A DNA stretch of 64,000 nucleotides, from positions 21,770,872 to 21,834,871 of the forward strand of contig JAAONU010000004.1 of NCBI GenBank assembly GCA_012932295.1, given 5' to 3'. Positions within the stretch are counted from its first letter, which is position 1. Each line of letters opens with the position of its first letter. The DNA comes from Cyclina sinensis. Its lineage: Eukaryota; Mollusca; Bivalvia; Venerida; Veneridae. Under the pieces are notes generated by a model. The model was not told where the DNA came from, ran no database searches, and saw only the letters and a program-made list of their open reading frames with translations. The position numbers and the translations under genes were made by a program. Shown here in pieces: positions 22,701-32,358 of the stretch.

Positions 22701-25700
22701 TGCAGAGTGTGATCAGCTAGAAATTGAGAAAATTAGGCACAATTAAAAATGCTATGGAAGATCAAACATAACGAAAAAATTTACAAACTGGTTTAAGACA
22801 GAGATTTACATCAGGAAACAGTTCTACTTATATCATATACTAATTTTCTTATAAAGAAGGCCACTTCAAATATCAGCTTGTTCAAGTAAATATTAGGGGA
22901 TTACAATTAAAGAGATTCACTCAACAAATATAGCTGAATTTTTTTTTTAAACTATACTATATATGGAAAAACATAACATGTGCTTCTCTACACCAAGAAA
23001 ACTGGAAAAAAAACATTCGTACCCATGCCCTTTAGTTCAGGAAAATAAAGAGCGGAGTTCTACACCACTGAGTCACAGAGGCTGGTTATGTAAGATTTGT
23101 CAAAATCAATAAAATATCTACCCCATGACGAACAGAGTAACTTTTTATCAATAAAACTGTGTAAAACTTTATAATGTGATGTGTTTTTGTAACAAAATAT
23201 GAGTCAGCAACTTAGTTTAGTTATGTTCTTCACAAAAACAGCTAGAATTTCTAGGTGTATTAACATTATTTTTTTGCATTGTCGACCTATCTGTGAGTCA
23301 AAACAGTCGACAAAGAATGATCTTCGTTATGATTTCAACAAATAACTCTAAGGTATTGACAAACATTTTTAGGTTTTGATAGAAATTTTAAATGAATTTT
23401 GTTCCAAATTTGAACAAATATTGAAATTAAGAAAAAACTTTATTTACATGGTTGATGGCATGTTTGATCAACTGAAATTTACAACAGGACAGTTTTCTTT
23501 GCTCCTCGAGGGAAGGGAGAGCATATAGTCGCCGCTTTGTCTGTCTGTATGTCCGTCCGTCCGTCCGCATTTTCTTGTCCGGGACATAACTCTGAAACTA
23601 CAAGAAGTATCAACAAGAAACCTTTTAGGTAGATAGATCTTATTGAGTAGAAGTGCAGTGCATAAGAACAATAACTCTGCATTGCCTAATTTTTTAGTTA
23701 TTGCCCTTTGTTCATTTTTACACTTTGAACTTTGTCCAGGACATATCTCTGAAACTACAAGAGGTATCAAAAACCTCTGGTTTACTTGTCACCAGCCTAC
23801 TTCAGTGACCATGACACTTTCTGGATAGGACTGCCACTGTCTTAGTTGATAGAAAAAAATAAAGAATAAAATGGTAACTGTCTTACATTCTTCATTGCGT
23901 ATTTAATCAGTTTTAACCTTTTTTCCAGCAACTACCAATAACATAATATCTTTATGCTGAATTTGGAAAAGACTTTATGAACATACTATTCTGTGTCTAA
24001 AACCTATTCGAGGAGCATCACCCGGTTCGACCGGCTCTTGTTTTTAATTACAAACATACTATCAGTAACTTGAAAAAAGTCTAGTTTAAAATATACTACA
24101 GTTAGTTATAATATTGTGTAGATCATACAAATTTTCTAGTAATGTCCTATCATTTATATGTAAAGCAGTTTTTATTAGATTAATCGAAAAAAGCATATAT
24201 TATTGTAATGTCAAAAATTTTGGAAAGAGGATATTCAAATAACAGTCAACAGATTTCAATGAATTTTTTATCAGCTTTACCCCGCGGAAATATACTGTTT
24301 TACATAAACTTATGTTGAAATCAGGGAGTGGATGAGTTTGCACATGAGTGTGGTAACGCACTAAACCAGCGGTGGCGAGATCGATCCTCCTCTCCTCCAC
24401 TAACATTACTAAATGTCTTCTGGTTGAATGCAATGTATCAGTGCTGTACAATGAGCATGCAAAAGAACCCCAGGGGTGTGTCTGAATGGGATGCTTTTTG
24501 ATCTTGCACTATTCTCCACTCATATAACTTATCTCTGAAGGGGTTGTAGGTCATATGATCAACTGGTACCAACGATAAATAAACTCAAATAGAAAGATAG
24601 AAGAGATAATCACTTTTACAATTAGATTCCTAATACCCTACCTCAACTCTTTAGAGTATTTAATTCCATTGATTTGTGTAGCATTTAGACATTTTCACAA
24701 AAGGACATGCGTTCAAACCCCACTCAAGCCATTTTGTCTCTAGTTTTGGGCAGTTTTACATTGTTTTGGTTTTATTACAGTAGCATAACAGCCCGAATTT
24801 ATCATTTATATTTTTTTTCTTATTTTTATCATTATTTCTCTGCACCGATATTCTCTTTATGGTAAGAGTAGAATAATCTTACAAGAAAAGAAAAATAAAA
24901 GTTTTCATATCACAGTATGGAAGTATAGTGTAAGATACTTAGTTCAGTTCAAACTGAAGTTCAAAAGCAAAACATGTTATATGTTTTTCATTTGAAAAAT
25001 ATTTGAAAGCAATAACATCTTAAGAAACAACATGCTAGTTGTATGATACACTCTTTCTTACTACACTTTACAATTAATTGATACATTAATCTGAATTATT
25101 CAGACAGTTGTGTGTTAAGTTTCAAAGTATGATTTTTCAACTTAAAAGTTATGACAATTTTGTCTGAACAATTCAGACTATTGTCAAACTGTATTATACC
25201 TACCAGTTCAGTTTGTTGTTTGTTTGTTTGTTTATTGGGATTTAATGCCAGGTTTAACAGCTTTGGTCATATCCCGGCAGTCAGTCCACCTAGCCAGTGT
25301 CCCTGGGTATTCAACCAGTTTACTAAACAATTTCTCCTCAAGTGACTGACTACTTCCTCACTTGTTTCAGAGGTGAGGGACAATGACCTTTAGAACCACT
25401 GCCTGACATCAATTACCACGGAGAAATTTTGCCAGCTCTGATGGGGATCAAACCAGGAACTCCATGACTGACAATCCGATGCTCTACCGACTGAGCTAGC
25501 CAGGCCGGCAAGTTCAGATATTAGTCGCTTCATCCATTTGGGTGAAATGCATAAATGTTAATCTTCACCTTTTTATATTTTATGATTATGTTTGTCATGT
25601 AAATGACATCAGATAATAATAATAATAATAATAATAATACTATTAAAGGATAAATAGTTCATGTTCAGAAAAATATCATGACTTACTACAACAGTTATTG

Positions 25701-28700
25701 ATAGGTTGATGACGTCTTGAAAATAGTTCGTGCTCTTAAATATATAAGCTAATATGTGCATAACTGACCACAGGCATAGAGCTACATAATAGAGTAAATT
25801 TATACCATTTCACTTTTATTTCATCACTTATGTAACTTATGTTAAATTTGCCTAAATATTCTATCAGTTTCCCTGTATGGTTATTACACCATGCACATTT
25901 AGTGAGGACACACTGTTTTTTAAAAATGTAATAAATCAAAACTTGTTTTTGTTTCTTTCTTTTAAAGACTGTTCATACAGGAAAAGTAATTTTATTTCCT
26001 CAAGCGGTATAGTATAATTGAAAGTTAGTTTTCTAGAGTATACCTTTTTATCATTTTTTAAATTAATTTATGTTTAGCCCAGTAAAAGGAAAAATTAACA
26101 GTTTCCTATTTCATAGCTCTGAAAACGTATCTGTAAAAATCAAGTGGTCAGGATAACATTAATAATGCTTGTCAGTGCTCAGCAGGTCATCTAATATTTA
26201 TAACAACTTAATTGACCAGGCAAATTAACTACATTACACGCCCAAGCATTTTCTAGATGCTTGTAAAATTTCTGCTGTGTGCTATCTTACTCTGTATCAA
26301 TACAAAGAATAACACATCCCTGAGAAATAAGAGGTCACAGACAGGCCATAATGTCATGCTGAGAAGTTTAAGATAATGCAAAAAATTCTGGAAGGGTTAA
26401 CCTTGTGAAAATTGCTACAGCTCTGTGTTAAGATATTCAAAGCTGTTTATCAAACATCGTAACCAATCAGATCTCATTTTCGAATAATTTTGAGAGAGGC
26501 AGAATTTACAAATGATACTGTTGCTCCATGTATCCACACCAAAAATGCTAATTTATGTAAGGATACATTCATTCCAGGTATTTCAAATTTTTACACTGTA
26601 ACCTAGAGAATTCATTGGCAGATTTAAATTATATCCGATCAACGCACTCTCGAGCTAATTTGCGGATGTCACCCTGCGTTTCTGAACATTTATATCTGTA
26701 TATATTCATATGGACATGACTTGTAAAGAATGTACAGATTTTATATCCGTATGGACACGACTAGTGTAAATTAATCATGTTTGAAACAAAAATTTTCTGT
26801 TACGTTCACATTAGGGTTACTGCTTAAAAATTGTTCTTAGTAAGTTAATGTTTTACTTTCTGAAAATAATTATCATCTTGATTGTAAATTTTAATCTTCA
26901 TTATCTTTGTAGCAAATTTTTTTTTTTTTTTTTTTTGAAAACTATGTAAGTAAAATAATTATTTGACAAGTACTGAATAAAGTGTTGTAAATAAAAATTA
27001 ATATAAAATTTTACTAGCTTTGTGTTTACACACAAATTAATTTTATTTTGTTTTTGGGGACTGGATTTGATGAAGATATGATTCAATTACTGATATATAT
27101 GATCCAGAGTTTGATAGGGAAAAATATGATTTATATAATATCTTTTTAGAAAATTTATGATTATCAGCAAAACAAATTGATGACAGTATATTTGTAAAGG
27201 CTTAAAACCGTTAAAAGTAATAATGGTTTCTATAAATGGCATATAAGGTTTTTTTCAAGATTGATTCACAGAGCATGTTAGCTTCTTTTTAAAATCTGTT
27301 GACGGGAAATATGCATGGTCACTTCGACGTTCATTCCCCATCTTTACAAACTAATAATCACTATGATATACTTACTTTTTTATATAAAACATTCGTTTAT
27401 TTTTGAAATCAGACTGATAATATATTAAAGATTAAACATCTTAACAGATATTGTTAAAATCATCGATATCCAGCTGATGCCCATTGAATATCTTTGCCAA
27501 CTGACATATAATCGTTAACAAATATTTGTTATGTACTGAAATCTAACTGACTGGTAGATTTAGTAACAGAGAACAGAGATGTTAACAAATGATTGTTAAC
27601 AATTCGGCATATTTTCTTTCTGCATCTCTGTCAAGTGAAGAGAATAGTATAAGCTTTAACAAAGATTTGTTAAACTCTGACTGATGGTAGATTCAGTAAA
27701 TGAGAACAGATATGTTAACAAATTATTGTTAAGCATTCGGCCTATTTTCTTTCTGTATCTCTGTCAATGAGAACAGTATAAGCTTTAACAAAGATTTGTT
27801 AAACTCTGACTGATGGTAGATTCAGTAACAGCGAACAGAGATGTTAACAAATAATTGTTAACAATTCAGCCGATTTTCTTTCCACATCTCTGTCAAGTGA
27901 AGAGAATAGTATAAGCTTTAACAAAGATTTGTTATACTCTGACTGATGGTAGATTCAGTAACAGAGAACAGATATGTTAACAAATTATTGTTAAGCATTC
28001 GGCCTATTTTCTTTCTGTATCTCTGTCAATGAGAACAGTATAAGCTTTAACAAAGATTTGTTAAACTCTGACTGATGGTAGATTCAGTAACAGCGAACAG
28101 AGATGTTAACAAATAATTGTTAACAATTCAGCCGATTTTCTTTCCACATCTCTGTCAAGTGACGAGAATAGTTTAACAAAGATTTGTTAAACTCTGATGT
28201 CCAATTGATGATAGTCTAAGCAAAAGCCATCTTAACATATAATTGTTAAAGAGCCTTGATATTACACCAAAACAATTTGGTTTATGTTTAACAAAGTATT
28301 TGTTAAGACATAGTGTATGCAGTTATATAGTACAAGCTTTAACAAATACTTGTTAAAGACACTATTTCTTGAAACTTTGTTGAAATAAAAAAAAATCTGA
28401 AAAAGTTGTAGAAACTTACAACTTGATCACGTGGAAATGATCAAACACAATTGGAAGCTGTTTTGTTTGTTTTTTACTGATCGGTATATAATTCGGAAAA
28501 GTTTCAATGGATCATTCATTACAATACAAGTTTGGGATTTTTGACTCGGTCACAAGTTGTTTATTTATAGATAATACAATGACAGCGTAAACTTCCTGTG
28601 AAAGGTGGGCAATTTCATAATTTGTTTTAAATTTATGAAAAGTTTTGAGGACATTGCAGCTGATCTGACCTTTTTTAAATGTTAGCACCAGTAATTGATA

Positions 28701-30795
28701 AAACTCTTTTTTATGGACTGTGTTAACTGCAGACAGACATTAGTGATTTTGCGTTCCATTAACTGAGGAGTCTCTGCTTGCAAAGAAAATGCCTGTTGTT
28801 GCTCTTAGTAGGTGCAGTTTGAGGTCTAATTGTATTACATTTTATGTAACAATGAAAAGAAGTTTATCTTAGAAGTATGCAATTTTCATTTGATACAGAT
28901 ACAAAAGTTTCAACATGAAAGAGAAGAAAAGATAAAACAGAGAGAAGAAATTGAGAAGAGAAGGTTAGAGGAAATAAAGAAAGCTTTAGCTGAACAGGCT
29001 GTGTATGACAGAGAAAGGTAATTTGTTGTCCTGTGTTAGTTTTAATACACTTATTTAATGATCAATAGAATATTTTAAAAAATTGAACGATATAAATGAT
29101 ACTAGTGTCTTAAAGGTATAATTTTTTAGTTGTTTTTTTTTCACTGAAAAAAATTCTTTCTATTTATCTTTGAAATACTGTCATATTTAATAAATAGATA
29201 AATAAATAAATATAAAGATAAACATGTACATATTATATCACTAGTATATCAGTCATAACTGCCATTCTCCTTTGACGATGGTCTGTAATAGAGGCTAGGA
29301 GTCTATATTTGTAAGTGATAAAAGTTTAGTACCTATTTTTACAGGATAAAATATAGAGAACAACAGATACAGAGGAAGATTGAAGAGAGAAAGTTTATAC
29401 AGGAAGAGAAAGATTTAGAGGAACAAGAGAAAGAATACAGACTGGAAATGCTTAGAGAAAAGGTAAAACATATGAATGCAAAAAAGTTCTGAGTACTACA
29501 AAAGAAAGAAGTTGATAGCACTTTTCATATTCACCCCTTAGTTTAATTTTATTTTTTCCAATAATTTTCCCAAAATTTATTAACAGACAAAATGTAGTCA
29601 CATTAATACATATTCCCCAATATCTAAAAACCTTTGATAAAGGTTTATTGATAAATCGACAGTTTATGTTAATTTGACTGCTCTGAGCTGATATACTTTA
29701 GAGAGTAACTTTAAAAAGCCTTTCAAAGCTCCATAATTTTGTTTGGAGATAAAGGTTACAAGACTAATTATATTTGAAGGTAAGAGTGGTGGCAGATAGT
29801 AACCCAGAGAGAATGATGGCTCAGACCCAGGCCTGGCAGTCAAAATTGAAGGAAGATGATGATGTCTATATACAGAAACCTTTGTTTGATGTTCATGGAT
29901 TTACTGCACAACAGGTAATTTATTCATGTCCCAGAAACAAAGCTGAGAATGGGAGTGTGTTAAATAGTAGATCGTGTTTTAGTCATGAGGTCTGTTGTTC
30001 ATTAACTATGTCACAAACTTCTCAGACCGTTTTCACAGATTGATCGGAAACTTGCCACACATACTTAGTTCTGGATACTCGAGTGAACATTTTTAACTGT
30101 CATTTTGTTAAGATGTTCCGGAGTACTCAGTTTTAGAAGAATATATTTTGTCACAGTTTATCTATGAGGTATTATCATTGACTGCTTACCAGAGTTCTAA
30201 TCAGTATTCATGTGTAAAAGGAAGAACATGCAAACCAGATTCGAACCAACACAGGTGTCAGATGCTCTTGCTGGCTATTGTTTTTATAATTTTTTTTTTT
30301 TTTGGGGTGGGGGTGGGGGAGTGGAGAGGGTAGTTATAGAGATACAGTCACATTTGACTTTTTGTTTTAAAGATTGACGGACCTGAACATTTTTTTTATA
30401 GAATCCCAGTTTGGTTGTATTGCATTTTTAGTTCATAGCCTAAACATTCTAGAGGGAGGGTAAAATGTTTTCACTGTAATTTTTTCATCACAAGTATTCT
30501 GACTGTATTCAGATAATGTATTTCCAGAGCAAAAAGTTTTAAATAGTTAAGTGTTTAGCCTTATACTTTAAAGATTCTATTGAATTTATTAACTATTAAG
30601 CATGTCATAGGTTGTTGATAGTCATGATGAATATTAATGTTTTAGGTGACATCGGATAATCGAGTGAGACTGGAACAGAAACTTCGAGAGGCAGGATTAC
30701 ACACATCCAGCTATGCCAGACAGATCCTAAAGAAGGTGGCGCCCCCACAGGCACCAAGAAGAGACATGGAGTCAACCGTCTTCAAGAATGATTGA
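10779..30795 (+). CDS. CCDC148: Coiled-coil domain-containing protein 148, 11 coding exons, 611 aa
   Basis: Exons: 10779-10833, 11303-11690, 12106-12284, 12955-13150, 14040-14187, 14823-15029, 15601-15741, 28899-29017, 29345-29462, 29780-29914 and 30646-30795. All borders are AG/GT and phases agree, giving 1836 nt including the stop. The protein is a long, charged, helical coiled coil. Remembered features of vertebrate CCDC148 (about 590 aa) recur: KPVDY-like IRPVDYEKLR near the N-terminus, LIKQHK-like LLKQHKMVWQKE, the ILDQYP-like IYDQYPYDL, VEHE followed by a TEACxxHE motif, a Glu/Arg/Lys-rich segment across exons 7-9, QKPLF, LREAGLH and the C-terminal RRDMESTVF. The start ATG lies soon after a likely acceptor (TTATTTTCAG), so a 5' UTR exon probably lies upstream. 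Poly(A) signals AATAAA occur near 31244. The function is poorly known. The seventh coding intron is 13.2 kb because of a transposon. Confidence 0.93.
11691..12105. other. CCDC148 intron 2
   Basis: AT-rich intron with nothing recognisable beyond splice signals. Confidence 0.5.
12285..12954. other. CCDC148 intron 3
   Basis: AT-rich intron with a short ACATGT tandem near 12790. No gene or clear element is seen. Confidence 0.5.
13424..13620 (+). mobile_element. tRNA-derived SINE in CCDC148 intron 4
   Basis: The segment has an A-box-like GGGGCTCAGTGGTTCAGAGCG and a B-box-like AATTCAAATCCTG. A body TGTGTCCTTTGGCAAAGAC ... CAGTTCACCCAGCTGTGAA follows, as in widely spread animal tRNA SINEs. It is orientated with the host gene. 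Confidence 0.65.
14188..14822. other. CCDC148 intron 5
   Basis: AT-rich intron, nothing recognised. Confidence 0.5.
15030..15600. other. CCDC148 intron 6
   Basis: Intron with a poly-G run at about 15055-15069. Nothing else is recognised. Confidence 0.5.
15870..17187 (+). repeat. Left terminal inverted repeat of the foldback-like element
   Basis: It contains perfect or near-perfect dyads at about 15973, 16025, 16082, 16141, 16207, 16267, 16337, 16396, 16529, 16662, 16808 and 16883, among others. Two dyad types alternate: one with arms TTTAACAAA/TTTGTTAAA and one with TGTTAACAA/TTGTTAACA. They are separated by the conserved spacers CACTTGACAGAGATGTGG and CTGTTACTAAATCTACC. Successive first-type dyads lie 126, 129, 133 and 133 bp apart. 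Confidence 0.9.
17188..17494 (+). mobile_element. Small inverted-repeat element with tRNA-like module, copy 1 (5'-truncated)
   Basis: It matches 21070-21355 closely. It has a B-box-like GGTTTGAATCCTGG, an A-box TGGCTCAGTGG, and a shared tail with TTTCATGGTGTATAGAAG. It ends GTGAGTCAGTCGCT followed by TTAA. It begins abruptly exactly where the left long inverted repeat stops. Confidence 0.8.
18413..18455. other. Perfect 17-bp inverted repeat with 9-bp loop
   Basis: The left arm TAATACAACAAAATCAA (18413-18429) is the exact complement of 18439-18455. It is a strong hairpin or cruciform candidate inside the large element. Confidence 0.85.
18690..18735. repeat. (GT)n microsatellite, imperfect
   Basis: TGTGTG runs with C and A interruptions. 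Confidence 0.85.
18760..20460 (+). pseudogene. Decayed open reading frame(s) inside the foldback-like element
   Basis: Several plus-strand stretches look coding but are broken by stops and shifts. One (18770-18900) encodes YFNFTRELKVEIKTI. A second (about 19185-19350) begins MSKQKAKTRTDRKLAGEER. A third (about 19595-19777) encodes LGFEPHRPPKMITLHPPPV. A fourth (about 19800-20140) includes FLVEFPVMHLRKSKIII and EWKKLMSVEHIDTLTLS. The last is interrupted by a 55-bp tandem duplication. I do not recognise the family. It may be the former transposase or a captured host gene. Confidence is in coding ancestry only. Confidence 0.4.
20031..20140. repeat. 55-bp tandem duplication
   Basis: AGCTGATGTCAGTAGAACAC begins at 20031 and again at 20086, and the two units are identical by eye. 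Confidence 0.9.
20915..21355 (+). mobile_element. Small inverted-repeat element with tRNA-like module, copy 2 (full length)
   Basis: It starts TTAA-AGCGACTGACTCAC and ends GTGAATCAGTCGC, so the ends are inverted repeats of about 13 bp. Internally a tRNA-like head (A box TGGCTCAGTGG near 21157, B box GGTTCGAATCC near 21208) is placed about 240 bp from the start. TTAA at the left end here and at the right end of copy 1 suggests a TTAA target. No coding capacity is seen. Confidence 0.8.
21525..21561. other. C/G-rich hairpin
   Basis: TATACCCCCACC at the left is exactly complementary to GGTGGGGGTATA at the right, with about 12 bp between. It stands out strongly in AT-rich surroundings. Confidence 0.8.
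21666..21755. repeat. 45-bp tandem duplication
   Basis: CATGCATTCCAAATCCC begins at 21666 and 21711, and each copy runs on to TTTTTCAGTTTC-like sequence. Confidence 0.85.
21756..22900. other. Interior of foldback-like element, nothing recognised
   Basis: AT-rich sequence with no coding trace or repeat that I can identify. Confidence 0.5.
22907..23310 (-). mobile_element. Small inverted-repeat element with tRNA-like module, copy 3 (diverged, minus strand)
   Basis: The reverse complement follows copy 2 along its length: GACTCACAGA at the start, GTGAAGAACATAACTAAAC, TAAAGTTTTACACAGTTTTA, then the A box GTGACTCAGTGG and B box GGGTACGAATG. The end is GAGTGAATC near CTTTAA. It is more diverged than copies 1 and 2. 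Confidence 0.7.
23490..24045 (+). repeat. Dispersed bivalve-type repeat with CCGTCCGTCCG tract
   Basis: It opens near TTTGCTCCTCGAGGG, has a GTCCGTCCGTCCGTCCGC tract and two copies of GGACATA(A/T)CTCTGAAACTACAAGA, and closes GGTTCGACCGGCTCTTGTT. The architecture matches the dispersed elements at 54225-57935 and 58278-59200: a CCGTC tract, short internal repeats, and a GC-rich palindromic end before CTTGTT. Confidence 0.6.
24330..24605 (+). mobile_element. tRNA-derived SINE, family B, diverged plus-strand copy
   Basis: It runs from a degraded tRNA-like head (GTGGTAACGCACTAAACCAG, GAGATCGATCCTCC), through CTCCTCCACTAACATTACTA and ATCAGTGCTGTACAATGAGCATG, to a tail AAACTCAAATAGAAAGATAG. It is the same order as the minus-strand copies at 44638-44922 and 56431-56726. 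Confidence 0.65.
25213..25516 (-). mobile_element. tRNA-derived SINE, minus strand
   Basis: On the minus strand the head reads GGCTAGCTCAGTCGGTAGAG (A box) and TCCTGGTTTGATCCCC (B box). A body with GGGACACTGGCTAGGTGGAC follows, then a tail ATTAAATCCCAATAAACAAA with repeated CAAA. Head, body and simple tail are all present, so this is close to full length. Confidence 0.8.
25611..25640. repeat. (TAA)n microsatellite
   Basis: About nine ATA/TAA units in a row. Confidence 0.9.
25641..27130. other. Interior of foldback-like element, no feature recognised
   Basis: AT-rich DNA with a poly-T run near 26917-26936. No gene or repeat is identified. Confidence 0.5.
27131..28462 (-). repeat. Right terminal inverted repeat of the foldback-like element
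   Basis: It is the reverse complement of 15870-17187. The outer 430 bp or so look about 99% identical to the left arm. The inner 250 bp (27131-27420) are clearly more diverged, with indels. It carries the same alternating dyads and spacers. Confidence 0.9.
28463..28898. other. Right flank of the large CCDC148 intron
   Basis: About 435 bp of AT-rich intron between the element and exon 8, with no feature recognised. Confidence 0.5.
29915..30645. other. CCDC148 intron 10
   Basis: AT-rich intron with a poly-T then poly-G tract near 30290-30330. Nothing is recognised. Confidence 0.5.
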
Positions 30796-31260
30796 AACCA
30801 TTGACAGAAATACTTTGAATCAAATAAGTCAATTTGAGTTGAAAGACCATCAGTTGTAGCTTCTAGTGTTTGAGTGAAATAGACTCAGCCATTATTTGTC
30901 ATTTAAAGAACTTGGAATATTTTCCATAAAGAGTATTTCTAATAATTAGGCATTGGGCATCTTTTGTGCTTCTTTCACATTTTTTTCTTATTTTTGATAA
31001 TCCGTCAGTTATATAGAAAGGTAGAAACGACATCTACTCATAATGAAATGTAAATTGAGGCCATTGCTGTTTATATCAAAGGAATAATATTTCTTCAAAA
31101 AGGAGTAAGTGCAAGTCCTTCTCTTAAATCATGAAGTGGAAGTAATCACGCTGCCAATGGGGTTGAAAGATAATTATTTTTGTATAAATGGTATTATACT
31201 TTGATCATTGTACTGTCAGCATCAATATTGCTATTTTTAAAAAAATAAATAAAATAATAT
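30796..31260 (+). other. CCDC148 3' UTR (inferred)
   Basis: Non-coding sequence after the stop. The first plausible poly(A) signals, AATAAA, are near 31244-31253. Confidence 0.5.
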
Positions 31261-31374
31261 AACAATTTATCTGATGTAGTTCTCTGATGTCATATTAATA
31301 CTGAGTAAAATGTGCTAAATAACAAGTGTAAATTGTTTAGAGATGTCCTTTTGTTTCAAGATTTTACATCCATC

Positions 31375-31525
31375 ATTTTAGGGTACACGGGTCATAAAAA
31401 TCCTCTGTTTTAGAATACACGGGTCATAAGAATCCATCGTTTTAGGGTAGAGGTTATAAAAATCCATTGTTTTAGGGTACATGTTATAAAAATCAATCAT
31501 TTTAGGGTACAGGTCATAAAATTAC
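31375..31525. repeat. 30-32-bp tandem repeat, five copies
   Basis: TTTTAGGGTACACGGGTCAT-like units begin at 31376, 31408, 31440, 31470 and 31500, just downstream of the likely CCDC148 poly(A) site. Confidence 0.85.
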
Positions 31526-32315
31526 TAGAGAGATAATGGCCACAATTTTTGAATGCCACCTTGACAAAATAATTTGCTTGTTTTTTTCTGGGAAATATTT
31601 ATACTTTAATAACTAAGTTTAAAAGATACCTCAGACTTGATCAATGATGGCAAACGATTAATGAGAATTTTTTTTAATCATTCAAAACACAGTAAAAGAT
31701 AGCTCTAAATTACAACAGTTTTTTCAGAAATTGAAAGTTTTTTTTGTCATGACACAAGATGTTGCCTGTCGCCGATTGTATCACAGTTGTTTAGCCAGTC
31801 ACAAATTCCAGTAGCTAAACACTCAATTCCAGTGTGCAGTGAGAGAGATATAGTGCAGTTTTTACTTGCATTAGGCAGCATATTTGGAACAATACACGTA
31901 GCCTAATAACATAAAAAGAGTACATTGCAGCTGTAGTCTGCTAGAAAAAAATTCATTCAAACTTTGTTTAATTAAAAAAAAGCCTTTCACATTAGTATCT
32001 TGATGTCTCTTTAACCAGTGGTTGTCAGAGATGCTTTGTTTTTGAAATAATGTTTCTTTTATTGCATACTGTAATGCAGAATAAAAGAAAACATGTACAT
32101 AAGTCACACTTGAAATCATTCTTTAAAAAAATTGAAATCATTTCCATTTTTTTTATAGAACTGTAGAAAATAATCCATCAAATTATTTAAAAATATATGT
32201 GTTCTATGTGGTATATCAAGTCTCCAAGAAAGTTCAGTTTATCATAGAAATGAAGCAACTGCATCATTATGTTCATCCCACAATTATAATGTACCATATA
32301 TGTACATGATGAAAC
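31526..32315. other. Intergenic between two convergent genes
   Basis: AT-rich; no gene is seen. Confidence 0.5.
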
Positions 32316-32321
32316 TTTATT
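32316..32321 (-). terminator. Poly(A) signal of the secreted PAN-domain gene
   Basis: The plus-strand TTTATT reads AATAAA on the minus strand, about 38 bp after the stop codon at 32359. Confidence 0.6.
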
Positions 32322-32358
32322 GTCCTTTGAGTTGTGAGAGATCTGTCATTGTAGAAGT

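Larger units (their letters stand above)
15870..28462. mobile_element. 12.6-kb foldback-like DNA element with about 1.3-kb terminal inverted repeats
   Basis: The segment 15870-17187 recurs in reverse complement at 27131-28462. The outermost bases are AACAGCTTCCAATTG on the left and its complement on the right. Each arm carries an array of about 14 palindromes of the TTAACAAA/TTTGTTAA type and a unit of about 130 bp. The element fills nearly all of the CCDC148 intron 15742-28898. The interior contains a decayed reading frame, SINEs and small inverted-repeat elements. Long inverted repeats built from tandem subrepeats are the hallmark of Foldback/Galileo-type elements (P superfamily in Drosophila), but no P-like transposase was recognised. 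No clear target-site duplication is seen. The superfamily is therefore unassigned. Confidence 0.85.

Noticed and set aside
23468..23828. Overlapping frames of 60-100 residues on both strands
   Set aside because: They fall in a dispersed repeat with a CCGTCCGTCCG tract.
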